From contig NZ_CP150144.1 in NCBI RefSeq assembly GCF_037963145.1, forward strand, positions 558,001-622,000: DNA of 64,000 nt. Reading direction: 5' to 3'. Below the pieces are notes generated by a model, which had not been told where the DNA came from, did no database searches, and was given only the letters and a program-made list of their open reading frames with translations. The first letter of the stretch is position 1. Each line of letters begins with the position of its first letter. Positions 1 through 8,356 of the stretch are shown here, piece after piece. Both the position numbers and the translations under genes were made by a program. This DNA is from Oceanobacillus sp. FSL K6-2867. Lineage in GTDB: Bacteria; Bacillota; Bacilli; Bacillales; Amphibacillaceae.

Positions 1-678
1 AATAATCACAATCAGTGCAATTGGTAACGCACTTGGTTCTACAAAATCAGAAAACTTTAATTTCTTTCTTTCAGTAGCTTTTATAGGTGTTTCGATGACT
101 GGCACCTTAACAAACAGAGATATAATAAAACTAATAACCGCTAATGCAAGACAAAAACCAAAAATCACTTGATAGCTCGTATGTGAGCTCATATATAATC
201 CAAAGAATGGCCCAATTGCAGTTGCCAATGTAATACTCATGCTGAAATAGCCGATTCCTTCCCCTTTTCGGTCATCAGGAATCACCTTAGCAATAATAGT
301 TCCTGTCGCTGTACTTGCCACCCCTAATGCAATTCCGTGCAATAAACGGGTTATCAGCAGAATTTCTATTCCTGCATGAATAAAGTATAAAAGGGATGTT
401 AAAATAAAAAAGATAAGCCCATAATATAAAACTTGCTTGTTTCCAATAGAAGAAATCATTCGTCCAATAAATAAACGTCCTACTAATGTTCCGATGATAA
501 ATATACCTGTTACAAGACCAGCTACACTCTCTGAAACTTGATATTTATCGACTGCATAAACAGCCATCGTTACTAATAATAGGTAAAAAACTAAATACAA
601 GAAAAAATTTGCTGCTGCTACAATAATAAAATTTTTCGTCCATAATTGAGATTTTGTTTGTTTCACAGTATCTATCAC
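1..678 (-). CDS. MFS drug-efflux-type transporter, C-terminus cut by window edge
   Basis: Reading the minus strand from a GTG at 678 gives an open frame to the window edge, about 226 residues. Near residues 13-35 lies a first membrane helix, then TMAVYAVDKYQVSESVAGL and the loop GTLVGRLFIGRMISSIGNK, which is the MFS signature between helices 2 and 3. More helices follow, including LLITRLLHGIALG. It resembles B. subtilis YwoG and DHA1-type exporters, so the inferred role is proton-driven efflux of a small molecule. The start lies one base past the stop of the MarR gene, so the two are almost certainly co-transcribed and translationally coupled. A second GTG at 666 is possible. Substrate unknown; the gene continues beyond the window. 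Confidence 0.85.
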   Translation of the reverse strand, partial: MIDTVKQTKSQLWTKNFIIVAAANFFLYLVFYLLLVTMAVYAVDKYQVSESVAGLVTGIFIIGTLVGRLFIGRMISSIGNKQVLYYGLIFFILTSLLYFIHAGIEILLITRLLHGIALGVASTATGTIIAKVIPDDRKGEGIGYFSMSITLATAIGPFFGLYMSSHTSYQVIFGFCLALAVISFIISLFVKVPVIETPIKATERKKLKFSDFVEPSALPIALIVII

Positions 679-679
679 T

Positions 680-1063
680 TCACTTCTTAATATTATTTTT
701 AATTTCTTCCATCACACGAATGAAATCAATCAATTCTGATTCCGAGATGTCTTTTAGAATTTCCTTTTCAAACTGATCAATGGTCACACGTACTTCCTCA
801 TAAACAGCTATTCCTCGTTCAGTCAGCTGCATACGTTTTTCGCGTTTGTCTCTCCCAGCAACCTGTTCGACATACCCCATTTCCTCTAAGCTGGCGAAGG
901 TTCTAGTGATCGTAGGCTTCTCCACACCTTGATAATGAGAAATTTCCACAAGTGTTGCATTGCCATAATTGTACAAGTAATACAATACAGTCCACTGTGC
1001 ACGATGCAGATTATGTTTATTCAACAGGACATTAAGCCGGTTTTCAAAAGGACGGTATAACAT
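680..1063 (-). CDS. MarR-family transcriptional repressor
   Basis: Small winged-helix regulator. HRAQWTVLYYLYNYG and the recognition helix VEKPTITRTFASLEEMGYVE (about residues 19-66) are typical MarR. The wing is AGRDKREKRMQLTERG and the C-terminal helix forms the dimer interface. It precedes an MFS exporter with one base between stop and start, so it most likely represses its own efflux operon until a ligand binds; B. subtilis ywoH-ywoG has the same arrangement. From this ATG the protein has 127 residues, about a dozen short of the family. The ATG has no ribosome-binding site, while a perfect AGGAGG sits 8 bases ahead of an in-frame ATA at 1099, so the true start may be that codon (see findings). 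Confidence 0.9.
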   Translation of the reverse strand: MLYRPFENRLNVLLNKHNLHRAQWTVLYYLYNYGNATLVEISHYQGVEKPTITRTFASLEEMGYVEQVAGRDKREKRMQLTERGIAVYEEVRVTIDQFEKEILKDISESELIDFIRVMEEIKNNIKK

Positions 1064-1113
1064 TATTAGTTGATGGAAAAACTTCTGTGCAAATTTTATG
1101 GGAAACGCCTCCT

Positions 1114-1156
1114 ATAATAGTTACCATAGTTAACAGTTATCTTAGGTAACTATTAT
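1114..1156. promoter_or_regulatory. Inverted-repeat operator upstream of the marR/MFS operon
   Basis: ATAATAGTTACC at 1114-1125 is repeated as its exact reverse complement at 1145-1156. Related half-sites (GTTAAC at 1129-1134, GGTAAC at 1161-1166) lie in the same stretch. It sits directly upstream of the AGGAGG of the MarR gene, where an autorepressor would bind. Binding by the MarR protein is inferred. The rest of the gap to 1463 shows no gene. Confidence 0.6.
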
Positions 1157-1463
1157 CCATGGTAACAGAATTTAAGCAAACTGTCTAGATGGTGCTGAAG
1201 TTACTATTAAAAGTTTCTATAAGCTATAAACAAAATTATTCTTTTAGATGAATATAATTATTCTTAGATAAAAGATAGATAAATAATCATATTAAACGCC
1301 CAAACCTTGTTAGATGAGATTTTTCTCTAACTTTTCCTGACGGGTAGTTCAACCTATATGCAATATGGTTATCTACCTTTTTTATTGTTTTCTATACTAT
1401 TTAATCACGCTCCTTTCTAACAGTTTACGTAGAATATCGTAAATCTAAGAAAGGAGAGATTTT

Positions 1464-2750
1464 ATGTTAAATTTTTCAATGATTGACTTGGTCCGACGCA
1501 ATGGGAAAAAGTTTGACAAAAATATAAGGGGAGAAATGGTTAACTTTTATCGGCCTTTTCGTTATATCCCTTGTTTCCTGCAAAGCTCTATAGAGCGAGT
1601 TAGAAAAAAGACAAAGAAATTACCAGTTGTAATAAAATTTGCCCCAGATTCCTTTGCTTCTGGTTTAAACAATGTAAAGGAAACAAAGTGTCGTTCTCTT
1701 CGCGAATATCCTTCAATATCTTGTTGTTCAGCTAAATTATCTGTAAAAAATATTGAGCATTTAATTAATAACTGCAACCATATTCAAAAAATCTATTTAG
1801 ACAGAAAGGTAACAACTTTACTGGATACTGCTTCCCCGGCAGTAAACTCTGATGTGTTAAAAGATAATGGGTTAACAGGAGAAGGCGTAACCATTGCAGT
1901 TATCGATACAGGTATACATCCACATGAAGATTTACAAGATCGCATTATTGGTTTTAAGGATTTGGTTAATGGCAAATCTGATCCCTATGATGATAACGGT
2001 CATGGAACCCATTGTGCAGGAGATGCGGCAGGCAATGGCTTGTTATCAAATGGCCAATATGAGGCTCCAGCATCACAAGCTAATTTAGTTGGTGTTAAAG
2101 TACTGGATAAAATGGGGGCTGGTTCATTATCAACTGTTATTGAAGGGATTGAATGGTGTATCCAGCATCAGTCCGAATATAATATTGATATTCTTTCCCT
2201 TTCACTCGGTTCGGATGCTGTTGCACCTGCCGAAGATGACCCTGTCGTAAATGCGGTTGAAATAGCTTGGGATAACGGAATGGTTGTTTGTGTAGCTGCT
2301 GGCAACTCCGGACCCGGAGAACAAACCATCGCAAGCCCAGGTATAAGTCGAAAGGTGATTACAGTCGGTGCAGCTGATGACAATAATACTGCTGACCGGT
2401 CTGATGATTCAGTAGCTGATTTTTCAAGCAGAGGTCCGACGATTGATGGGCTTATTAAGCCAGATTTGTTAACACCAGGAGTCGATATTATTTCTTTACG
2501 TGCTCCCAGATCTTTCCTTGATAAAACCAATAAAGCAGCACGTGTGGACACTCACTATATGTCGTTATCCGGAACGTCAATGGCCACGCCAATATGCGCA
2601 GGTGTAATTGCACAATTGCTACAAAATGATCCAAATCTTACGCCAGATCAAGTTAAAGAAAAACTTTTAAATGCATGCGACGATTTGGGACAATCCCCAC
2701 ATATTCAAGGTGCTGGTTATTTAAATGCCAGCAAGTTGATTGAGGGCTAG
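1464..2750 (+). CDS. aprX: AprX-type subtilisin-like serine protease (S8)
   Basis: Peptidase of family S8 that matches B. subtilis AprX in length (428 against about 442 residues) and along the sequence. The catalytic triad is visible: D148 in AVIDTG, H180 in DDNGHGTHCAGD and S372 in LSGTSMATPICAG, with oxyanion N281 in AAGNSG. The N-terminus has no signal peptide and begins NFSMIDLVRRNGKKFD, also like AprX, so a cytoplasmic or non-classically released enzyme is likely. A clear AAAGGAGAG precedes the ATG. The gene stands alone, with long non-coding stretches on both sides. Function in the cell is not settled even for AprX. Confidence 0.95.
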   Translation: MLNFSMIDLVRRNGKKFDKNIRGEMVNFYRPFRYIPCFLQSSIERVRKKTKKLPVVIKFAPDSFASGLNNVKETKCRSLREYPSISCCSAKLSVKNIEHLINNCNHIQKIYLDRKVTTLLDTASPAVNSDVLKDNGLTGEGVTIAVIDTGIHPHEDLQDRIIGFKDLVNGKSDPYDDNGHGTHCAGDAAGNGLLSNGQYEAPASQANLVGVKVLDKMGAGSLSTVIEGIEWCIQHQSEYNIDILSLSLGSDAVAPAEDDPVVNAVEIAWDNGMVVCVAAGNSGPGEQTIASPGISRKVITVGAADDNNTADRSDDSVADFSSRGPTIDGLIKPDLLTPGVDIISLRAPRSFLDKTNKAARVDTHYMSLSGTSMATPICAGVIAQLLQNDPNLTPDQVKEKLLNACDDLGQSPHIQGAGYLNASKLIEG

Positions 2751-2857
2751 ATAATAAATAATCCAAATGTCGAATAAAGATTCAAAAAAGCCTTCCTGCA
2801 AATTCTAGTTTAAATTGCGTCCCTATAAATAAAAGATTTCTAACCCCAAAAAATTAA

Positions 2858-2964
2858 AAACCCTCGCTATATTTATGCTATATTCCCTTTTTATTAGACG
2901 GATTAAAAAATAAAAATCTGGCAGTTTATGGGAGAGTATATCAATTATACGACAGCGAGGGTTT
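2858..2964. repeat. Element with perfect 11-bp terminal inverted repeats
   Basis: AAACCCTCGCT at 2858-2868 recurs as its reverse complement AGCGAGGGTTT at 2954-2964, enclosing 85 AT-rich bases without a credible reading frame. Downstream is a short frame from ATG 2970 that stops after about 20 codons. It could be a MITE-like element, the end of a decayed insertion sequence or a structured RNA. Nothing else is recognisable in 2751-3213. Confidence 0.4.
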
Positions 2965-3213
2965 CATACATGTATCCATATAGAAACTTCCATCTCAACT
3001 TTGGTTATGACCTTATCTATATTTTATCAAGCTTATAGTACAGCTAGGGCATCAAAGATTTGTCTAATAAAGAAAAAAATTACTGACTAATTATAAAAAA
3101 GACAAATAAAATCTTCAAACCAATAAATTCAGCCTAAAACCATAAGCTTAAACAGCCAATTTGCGGACTAGTTTACACTTACAATTAAACATTATTACTC
3201 GGTATATTAAATA

Positions 3214-4014
3214 CTAATTAATTGGTGATCGACAAGGTCCTGCTTTTATACCGAGTGAATTATAATGACTTTTTATATTCATCACAGTTTGATAATGTGT
3301 AACTTCATCAATTAGTTGGTTTGTTTTATGAACATCTACTGGTTTTTTCATTAATAGATCATTTAATATTTGCTTGATTTCTTTAGGATAGACATTTCCT
3401 ACCATACTGGAAAGCCCATTACAGCCGCCGAGGATTTTTTCTATAAGATCAACATCTCCTCCAGCAAACATAATGAAACCATCAGGTAATTTTGTATTTT
3501 TATGACGCCTTACATTGTATTCTTCTTTAAGTCCAATCAAGTTCGCATGTTGTTGACTGATAAGCTCTTTAAGAGATTCTGCACTTAAATTAAAACCGGT
3601 TCGGCCAGGGTTATTATAGAGCACAACTTTCTTGGTGGTATGCCCTAATAATTCATTAACATAAGCAATCGCTTGTTGTTGTGTTGGTTGAATATAGAGC
3701 GGGAACTGCAGTAAAATTGCATCAAAAACCGAATCCTCAAGTGCCTGAACAAGTCTAAGAGCATCATTCGTTCTCGTAGCTGCAACACCAAACATAAGCT
3801 CTATACCTTCAAAATTTTGCTGGTTAAAGTAATCAATGATCTGTAATCGTTCGTCAATACTCATTGAGTTTTGTTCACCGGTACTGCCAGATATAAGCAG
3901 TGACTCTATACCATTATCTTTCATATGTTCAACAATAGGTGTAAAGCCTTCCAGATTTAAACTTTCATCATCATGAAACGGGGTTGGAATAGCAACGTTT
4001 AAAATTTTCATCAA
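3214..4014 (-). CDS. Dihydrodipicolinate synthase/N-acetylneuraminate lyase family aldolase
   Basis: A class I aldolase TIM barrel of the DapA/NanA family, 266 residues against the usual 290 or so. Visible are the pyruvate-carboxylate loop SGSTGE (42-47), Y133 in VVLYNNPGRTG and the Schiff-base lysine K163 in LIGLKEE, so a catalytically competent pyruvate-dependent lyase or synthase is expected. It is probably not the lysine-pathway DapA: it has no lysine-gene neighbours and lies beside a gentisate-dioxygenase-like cupin and a LysR regulator, which suggests a catabolic role. Start ATG at 4014 with GGAGG nine bases ahead. Substrate unknown. Confidence 0.85.
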   Translation of the reverse strand: MMKILNVAIPTPFHDDESLNLEGFTPIVEHMKDNGIESLLISGSTGEQNSMSIDERLQIIDYFNQQNFEGIELMFGVAATRTNDALRLVQALEDSVFDAILLQFPLYIQPTQQQAIAYVNELLGHTTKKVVLYNNPGRTGFNLSAESLKELISQQHANLIGLKEEYNVRRHKNTKLPDGFIMFAGGDVDLIEKILGGCNGLSSMVGNVYPKEIKQILNDLLMKKPVDVHKTNQLIDEVTHYQTVMNIKSHYNSLGIKAGPCRSPIN

Positions 4015-4215
4015 TTATATCCTCCAATTATTTACTCAATAACTCAATATTGAACTACTTAAGAGATTGAAAAATTACCATCATACAGTGCAATTATTTT
4101 ACAATTTTATATTTCGGACCTACTATATGGAAATGGTGCGAGACTCAGCCCCAGGTGCACACGAATCCGTACAATCTTATGTCAGGTATGTGTAATAGAT
4201 TACAGCAGAAACTCT

Positions 4216-4758
4216 TTACTTTTTATCTTTTTCTGCTTTCTGTTTTATTAAATGCTTAGCTGGACTGTCAATTGGATCTGCTAAAAACCATGTACCCATT
4301 GTAGTATGGACAGGAACATCCTGAAAGGTAAATAAAATAGCATCCTCTGTATCTGAGGTGTTGCAATGTTCATGTGCAGACCAAGGAGGTGCCAGGAATA
4401 AATCACCTTTTTCCCAATAAATCTTCTCACCGTCAACAATACTATAGCCTTCTCCCTGAAACACCAAATTAAGAGCTACATTCGTATGACGATGGCCTTC
4501 GTTATGCTCACCAGGTTTAAACATTTGTACAACAACATTCATTGTTGGTGAAGCTCCTAATGTACCATGCTGACTTTCTACATCCTTATGAGTGAGTGCA
4601 AGTGTTCCACGTCCAGCTTCAAGAAAATCTTCTGATACTGACTCTTCTAATAAAGGATAAATATCTTTCCATTTCCAGGAACACGCTCTAATCATAGGTT
4701 TCGTACTTTCTTGCAGGAATTTACTATAGTTGATGATATCTGTTCTTTTGTCGCTCAT
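4216..4758 (-). CDS. Cupin-domain protein, gentisate 1,2-dioxygenase-like
   Basis: 180-residue protein with a single cupin barrel. The first metal-binding motif is PGEHNEGHRHTNVALNLVF (about residues 83-101) and the second is the stretch GDLFLAPPWSAHEHCN. The wording is closest to the N-terminal cupin of gentisate dioxygenases, which normally have two cupins and about 350 residues, so this is either a one-domain relative or a binding/isomerase protein. It sits 200 bases upstream of the DapA-like gene on the same strand and divergent from a LysR regulator, which supports a small inducible catabolic unit. A weak GGAGG precedes the ATG. Confidence 0.8.
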   Translation of the reverse strand: MSDKRTDIINYSKFLQESTKPMIRACSWKWKDIYPLLEESVSEDFLEAGRGTLALTHKDVESQHGTLGASPTMNVVVQMFKPGEHNEGHRHTNVALNLVFQGEGYSIVDGEKIYWEKGDLFLAPPWSAHEHCNTSDTEDAILFTFQDVPVHTTMGTWFLADPIDSPAKHLIKQKAEKDKK

Positions 4759-5141
4759 TTTGATAACCTCCTAAATTTTTATAAAGCTTTGTTGATCTCC
4801 AGTATATCTCCGCCAAGTCTAATAGCATCACCCCCTCTACGAATTGACTAATACCAAAATTCGCAATATGATTTTGACTATGAACATATATTGGCAGAGG
4901 TGAATCAGAAAGTAGTTAAAAGGCAATATACTTTATTAAATTTTCTGTATTAAATAATAGTTTAGATTCTTTAAAACCATAAATCAATTCAATTATTTAT
5001 ATAATAACGATAGGTTAAAACTATGATATAATGCATACGATAGTAAATTGGCTTTTTATAGACTTCATATAGACAAAGACAGCAAATCCTTTTCCCATAT
5101 AATGTTGAATATTTTATCAAAAAAATCTGAGGGGGCTTCAA
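4759..5141. other. Divergent intergenic region, cupin / LysR regulator
   Basis: AT-rich region between two divergent genes. A TATAAT hexamer lies at 5027-5032 upstream of the LysR gene, without a convincing -35 box. LysR proteins usually bind such divergent regions, but no clear T-N11-A site can be assigned by eye. No gene seen. Confidence 0.4.
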
Positions 5142-6062
5142 ATGGAATTAAGACAACTTGAATATTTTCTTTCGGTGTGCCAAGAGCTTCACTTTACCAG
5201 GGCAGCGGAAAAGGTTGGAATTTCCCAACCATCTTTAAGCCAGCAAATTCGTTTATTAGAACACGAGATTGGAACACCTTTATTCGATCGAATTGGTAAA
5301 AAGACAGCACTTACAGAATCAGGAAAGTTGCTTCTTAAGTCTACTTGGAATATTTTTCACGAACTAGAACAAGCTCAAACCGCTATAAAGGAATTAAAAG
5401 GGATACAAAAAGGCAATATTTCGGTCGGAACATTGTTAACAGTAGAAAACTATCTTATTCCAGCGACATTACTTAACTTTCATCGCCTGTACCCTGCAAT
5501 TAAAATATCCGTAATTGGATTACGTACGGCAACCATTTGGCAAAGCTTGTTAGAAAATAAGTTGGACTTAGGTATTGTTTTTCTAGGGATGAAAGATCAA
5601 AGTGATGAACTAGAAACAATTCCTTTATATATAGAAGAGATGGCCTTCGCGGTACCAAAGGGGCATCCACTTGAGGACAATGAAAGTCTATCATTAGAAG
5701 TTTTGCAGACAACACCATCCATATTACTTCCTGAAGATTACTATGTAAGGAAACTTATCAACAAAGCTTGTCATAATTTAGGATTTCTACCTAAACCAGT
5801 CTTTGAAATAACAACTATGGAATCATTAATTAACATGGTAGGAGAAGGTATAGGGGTAACGATATTGCCTAAACCCTACTTGGAAAACTTAAACAATAAC
5901 AAGGTAAAATGCATTCCGATTCTAAATTTTAATCTTGCTCAGCAAGTGGGGGTTATCTATAGAAGGGATAAATACATGAGTGCTGCTGCACGTGTATTTA
6001 TTGAGCAGTTAAAAGTTACTGTAGCAAATTTAAATTATGGGATCGATAAAGATATTGATTAA
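5142..6062 (+). CDS. LysR-family transcriptional regulator
   Basis: Typical LysR regulator of 306 residues. The N-terminal winged helix begins MELRQLEYFLSVCQELHFTRAA, split by the recognition helix VGISQPSLSQQIRLLEHEIG (about residues 26-45). A periplasmic-binding-protein-like effector domain covers about 90-295. GAGGGGG precedes the ATG. Being divergent from the cupin and DapA-like genes, it is most likely their activator, responding to a pathway intermediate; that is inference from position. Overall wording is close to the CynR/CbbR-like branch, but no effector can be deduced. Confidence 0.93.
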   Translation: MELRQLEYFLSVCQELHFTRAAEKVGISQPSLSQQIRLLEHEIGTPLFDRIGKKTALTESGKLLLKSTWNIFHELEQAQTAIKELKGIQKGNISVGTLLTVENYLIPATLLNFHRLYPAIKISVIGLRTATIWQSLLENKLDLGIVFLGMKDQSDELETIPLYIEEMAFAVPKGHPLEDNESLSLEVLQTTPSILLPEDYYVRKLINKACHNLGFLPKPVFEITTMESLINMVGEGIGVTILPKPYLENLNNNKVKCIPILNFNLAQQVGVIYRRDKYMSAAARVFIEQLKVTVANLNYGIDKDID

Positions 6063-6185
6063 CACTGTTGCTGAGTATCTCATACCATTCACCCCAGCTG
6101 CTCCTTTATTTCTGACTACTTGAAAATAAACTTGATTTAAGTTGTTCTTAATAGGTTTCTATCAAACAAGTTGCAGAGCGCACAC

Positions 6186-6222
6186 AAAAAAACCGCTACA
6201 ATTTTACTGTAGCGGGGTTTCA
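6186..6222 (-). terminator. Intrinsic terminator downstream of the permease gene
   Basis: CCGCTACA (6193-6200) pairs with TGTAGCGG (6209-6216). On the minus strand the stem is followed by a run of seven T. It lies between two converging genes and mainly serves the cycA-like permease. Confidence 0.75.
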
Positions 6223-6329
6223 TATTATCCTAATAGTATTATTGATTTATTTCTTCAATTATAACCCATTTGAAACGTTAATCATAAAACTGCGATTAAA
6301 TGATGAACCACGGCTTCACAAATAGATTA

Positions 6330-7751
6330 TTATCCCCTCTTAACCTCATCCTCGATTAATTCTTCCTCGATTTGTTTATCTTTATGAGTCATAATTTTTT
6401 TGCGTGCCTTGTAAATCACAATTAGAGCAATAAACCAAACGGGAGTTATCATTAAAGAAACACGTGTATCTTCCGCAATTGCAAGCACAACAAGAACGAA
6501 TGTCAGGAAAGCAAGGATTAAGTAATTTGCAAATGGATAAAACGGCATCTTAAATTTGTTCACTTTTGCGAGATCAGGTCTTGTTTTACGGTATTTTAAA
6601 TGACTGATGACCGTAATCCCCCAAATAAATATAAAACATACTGTAGAAATACTTGTAACGAGTGTAAATACTCCTTCTGGCATTATATAGTTTAATGCGA
6701 CAGAAATTAAAACAACTGCAGCCGAAAAGAATAATGCATTGGAAGGAACCTTCCGTTTATCAAGCTTGGCAAACTTTTCGGGTGCGTTTTTCTCTTTGGC
6801 GAGTGAATATACCATCCGGCTTGTACTGAAGATAGCACTATTACATGCTGAAGCAGCAGAAGTTAGAACGACAAAATTGATAATGCCAGCAGCTCCCACA
6901 ATACCAACTACCGTAAAGACTTGGACAAATGGGCTCTCAGTTGGGTTGATAGCCGTCCACGGATACACACTCATAATGACAAGAAGTGCACCAATATAGA
7001 AAATAATAATTCGAATAGGAATATTATTAATCGCTTTAGGTATAACTTTCTCTGGGTTTTCTGTTTCACCAGCTGTAAGTCCTACAAGTTCGATACCAAC
7101 AAACGCAAATACGACCATCTGAAACGAAAGGATGAAACCATTTACACCATTTGGAAACATGCCACCGTGGCTCCATAGATTCGTGAAACTGGCTCCACCT
7201 GAATCCGTAGAAAAACCACTAATAATCATAACAATACCAGTTACAATTAAGGCTAAAATTGCGAGGACTTTAATTAATGCAAACCAGAATTCCATTTCTC
7301 CAAACAGTTTTACGGTGGCCAAGTTCATACATAATAAAATAACAAGTGCAATTAATCCTGGCATCCATTGTGGTATAGTTGGAAACCAATACTGAGTATA
7401 GAGACCAACTGCTGTTAAATCAGCCATTGCAATAGAAATCCAACAAAACCAATATGTCCAGCCAGTTAAAAATGCTGCCATTTCACCTAAATAGTCTCTA
7501 ACAAAGTCAACAAACGAGTGATAGTTTAAATTACTTAGCAGCAATTCTCCAAGTGCACGCATGATTAAAAAGAGAACGACACCTGTGATCAAGTATGCGA
7601 ATAATATGGATGGTCCTGCTAAATGTATTGATTTTCCCGCACCTAGAAATAGTCCCGTACCAATTGCTCCACCAATAGCTATCAGTTGTACATGTCTGTT
7701 TTTTAAGCCCCTATCTAATTTTTGTTCTTGCATATAATTCCCTTCTCTCAA
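6330..7751 (-). CDS. cycA: APC-family amino acid permease, CycA-like (glycine/D-alanine/D-serine)
   Basis: 473-residue APC-superfamily symporter with 12 predicted helices. NRHVQLIAIGGAIGTGLFLG near residue 18 is the unwound TM1 substrate site of the AAT family, and the sequence tracks E. coli CycA along its length (YWFCWISIAMAD, FAFVGIELVGLTAGETENP, NFVVLTSAASACNS). The predicted substrate is glycine with D-Ala/D-Ser. This is independently supported by the tandem glycine riboswitch in the 5' leader. A second ATG (MQEQKL, six codons in) is an alternative start. The gene stands alone, with its terminator about 110 bases downstream. Confidence 0.9.
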   Translation of the reverse strand: MREGNYMQEQKLDRGLKNRHVQLIAIGGAIGTGLFLGAGKSIHLAGPSILFAYLITGVVLFLIMRALGELLLSNLNYHSFVDFVRDYLGEMAAFLTGWTYWFCWISIAMADLTAVGLYTQYWFPTIPQWMPGLIALVILLCMNLATVKLFGEMEFWFALIKVLAILALIVTGIVMIISGFSTDSGGASFTNLWSHGGMFPNGVNGFILSFQMVVFAFVGIELVGLTAGETENPEKVIPKAINNIPIRIIIFYIGALLVIMSVYPWTAINPTESPFVQVFTVVGIVGAAGIINFVVLTSAASACNSAIFSTSRMVYSLAKEKNAPEKFAKLDKRKVPSNALFFSAAVVLISVALNYIMPEGVFTLVTSISTVCFIFIWGITVISHLKYRKTRPDLAKVNKFKMPFYPFANYLILAFLTFVLVVLAIAEDTRVSLMITPVWFIALIVIYKARKKIMTHKDKQIEEELIEDEVKRG

Positions 7752-7834
7752 CTTTTTTGTTAATTATTATTTAATTTAGTGGTCTTTTATAGAACATCAT
7801 TTTAAATGATATAACTGAAAGATCCCCCATTTAA

Positions 7835-7879
7835 ATAAAAAAGGATAGAGAAGGGCTATATTATTTCCATTCTCTGTCC
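7835..7879 (-). terminator. Riboswitch-controlled intrinsic terminator
   Basis: On the minus strand the 3' end of aptamer II (complement of 7870-7879) pairs with the complement of 7843-7852 and is followed by a TTTTTT run. Because one arm is shared with the aptamer's closing stem, ligand binding should prevent terminator formation and turn the permease on; this mechanism is inferred from the overlap. Confidence 0.7.
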
Positions 7880-8042
7880 TTTTACCTGAAAGTTTATCCT
7901 TCTATAATAGAGGGTCCCCTTTGGTGGCATAAATTGCACTCTCCAGAGTAGCGTCCTGTATTGGTGCTTTTACCTGAGAGATTAATTCCAATGGTTTTTT
8001 TGGAACTTGCTCCTTCGGTGGCGATATGCTTCGCTCTCTCCC
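7869..8042 (-). ncRNA. Tandem glycine riboswitch
   Basis: On the minus strand two aptamers follow each other. Both carry the conserved core: GCCACCGAAGGAGCAA with TCTCAGGTAAAAGCACC in the first, and GCCACCAAAGGGG with TTTCAGGTAAAAGGACAGA in the second. A short linker joins them, as in known cooperative glycine riboswitches. It lies 120 bases upstream of the CycA-like permease and in front of a terminator, so it controls glycine uptake at the transcription level. Confidence 0.95.
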
Positions 8043-8223
8043 AATACAATCATCCGCAAATCATGTTGTTGTATAATATATTTAATTGTAGTAACAATAG
8101 AAATTTTATTATAACATATTATTGGAATAATCCAAGGAATTTCATTAAACTTAAAATCAAAATAAAGCGATTATATTATGTGTTGAAACACAGGTGGGAA
8201 TATTTAAAACTCAGTTTGTTGGT

Positions 8224-8299
8224 TCCTCTCGGCCATAAATCGATCAAAACAACAGCTGATACTTACTTCCAAAAAATAGAAAAGGGCGATCAAATTTAA
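8224..8299 (+). pseudogene. Tyrosine recombinase C-terminal remnant
   Basis: The reading frame ends with LGHKSIKTTADTYFQKIEKG, the LGH box plus the tyrosine box of phage-type integrases. Nothing upstream resembles the rest of the enzyme: the HxLR box and N-terminal domains are missing. It is a leftover of an integrated element and the left boundary mark of the 8.2-11.5 kb island. The nucleotide sequence differs from the second remnant at 11230-11457, so the two come from different integrases. Confidence 0.65.
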
Positions 8300-8356
8300 T
8301 GATCACCTTGTTTAACTATCACACTCGATAATGGCATAAGGAAATATTGCTCACTA

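Noticed and set aside
2168..2551. Antisense frame inside aprX (127 codons)
   Set aside because: Shadow of a strongly conserved protease; no ribosome site.
7961..8299. 112-codon plus-strand gene
   Set aside because: The first two thirds lie antisense to the glycine riboswitch; only the last 25 codons resemble an integrase, so it was called a remnant.
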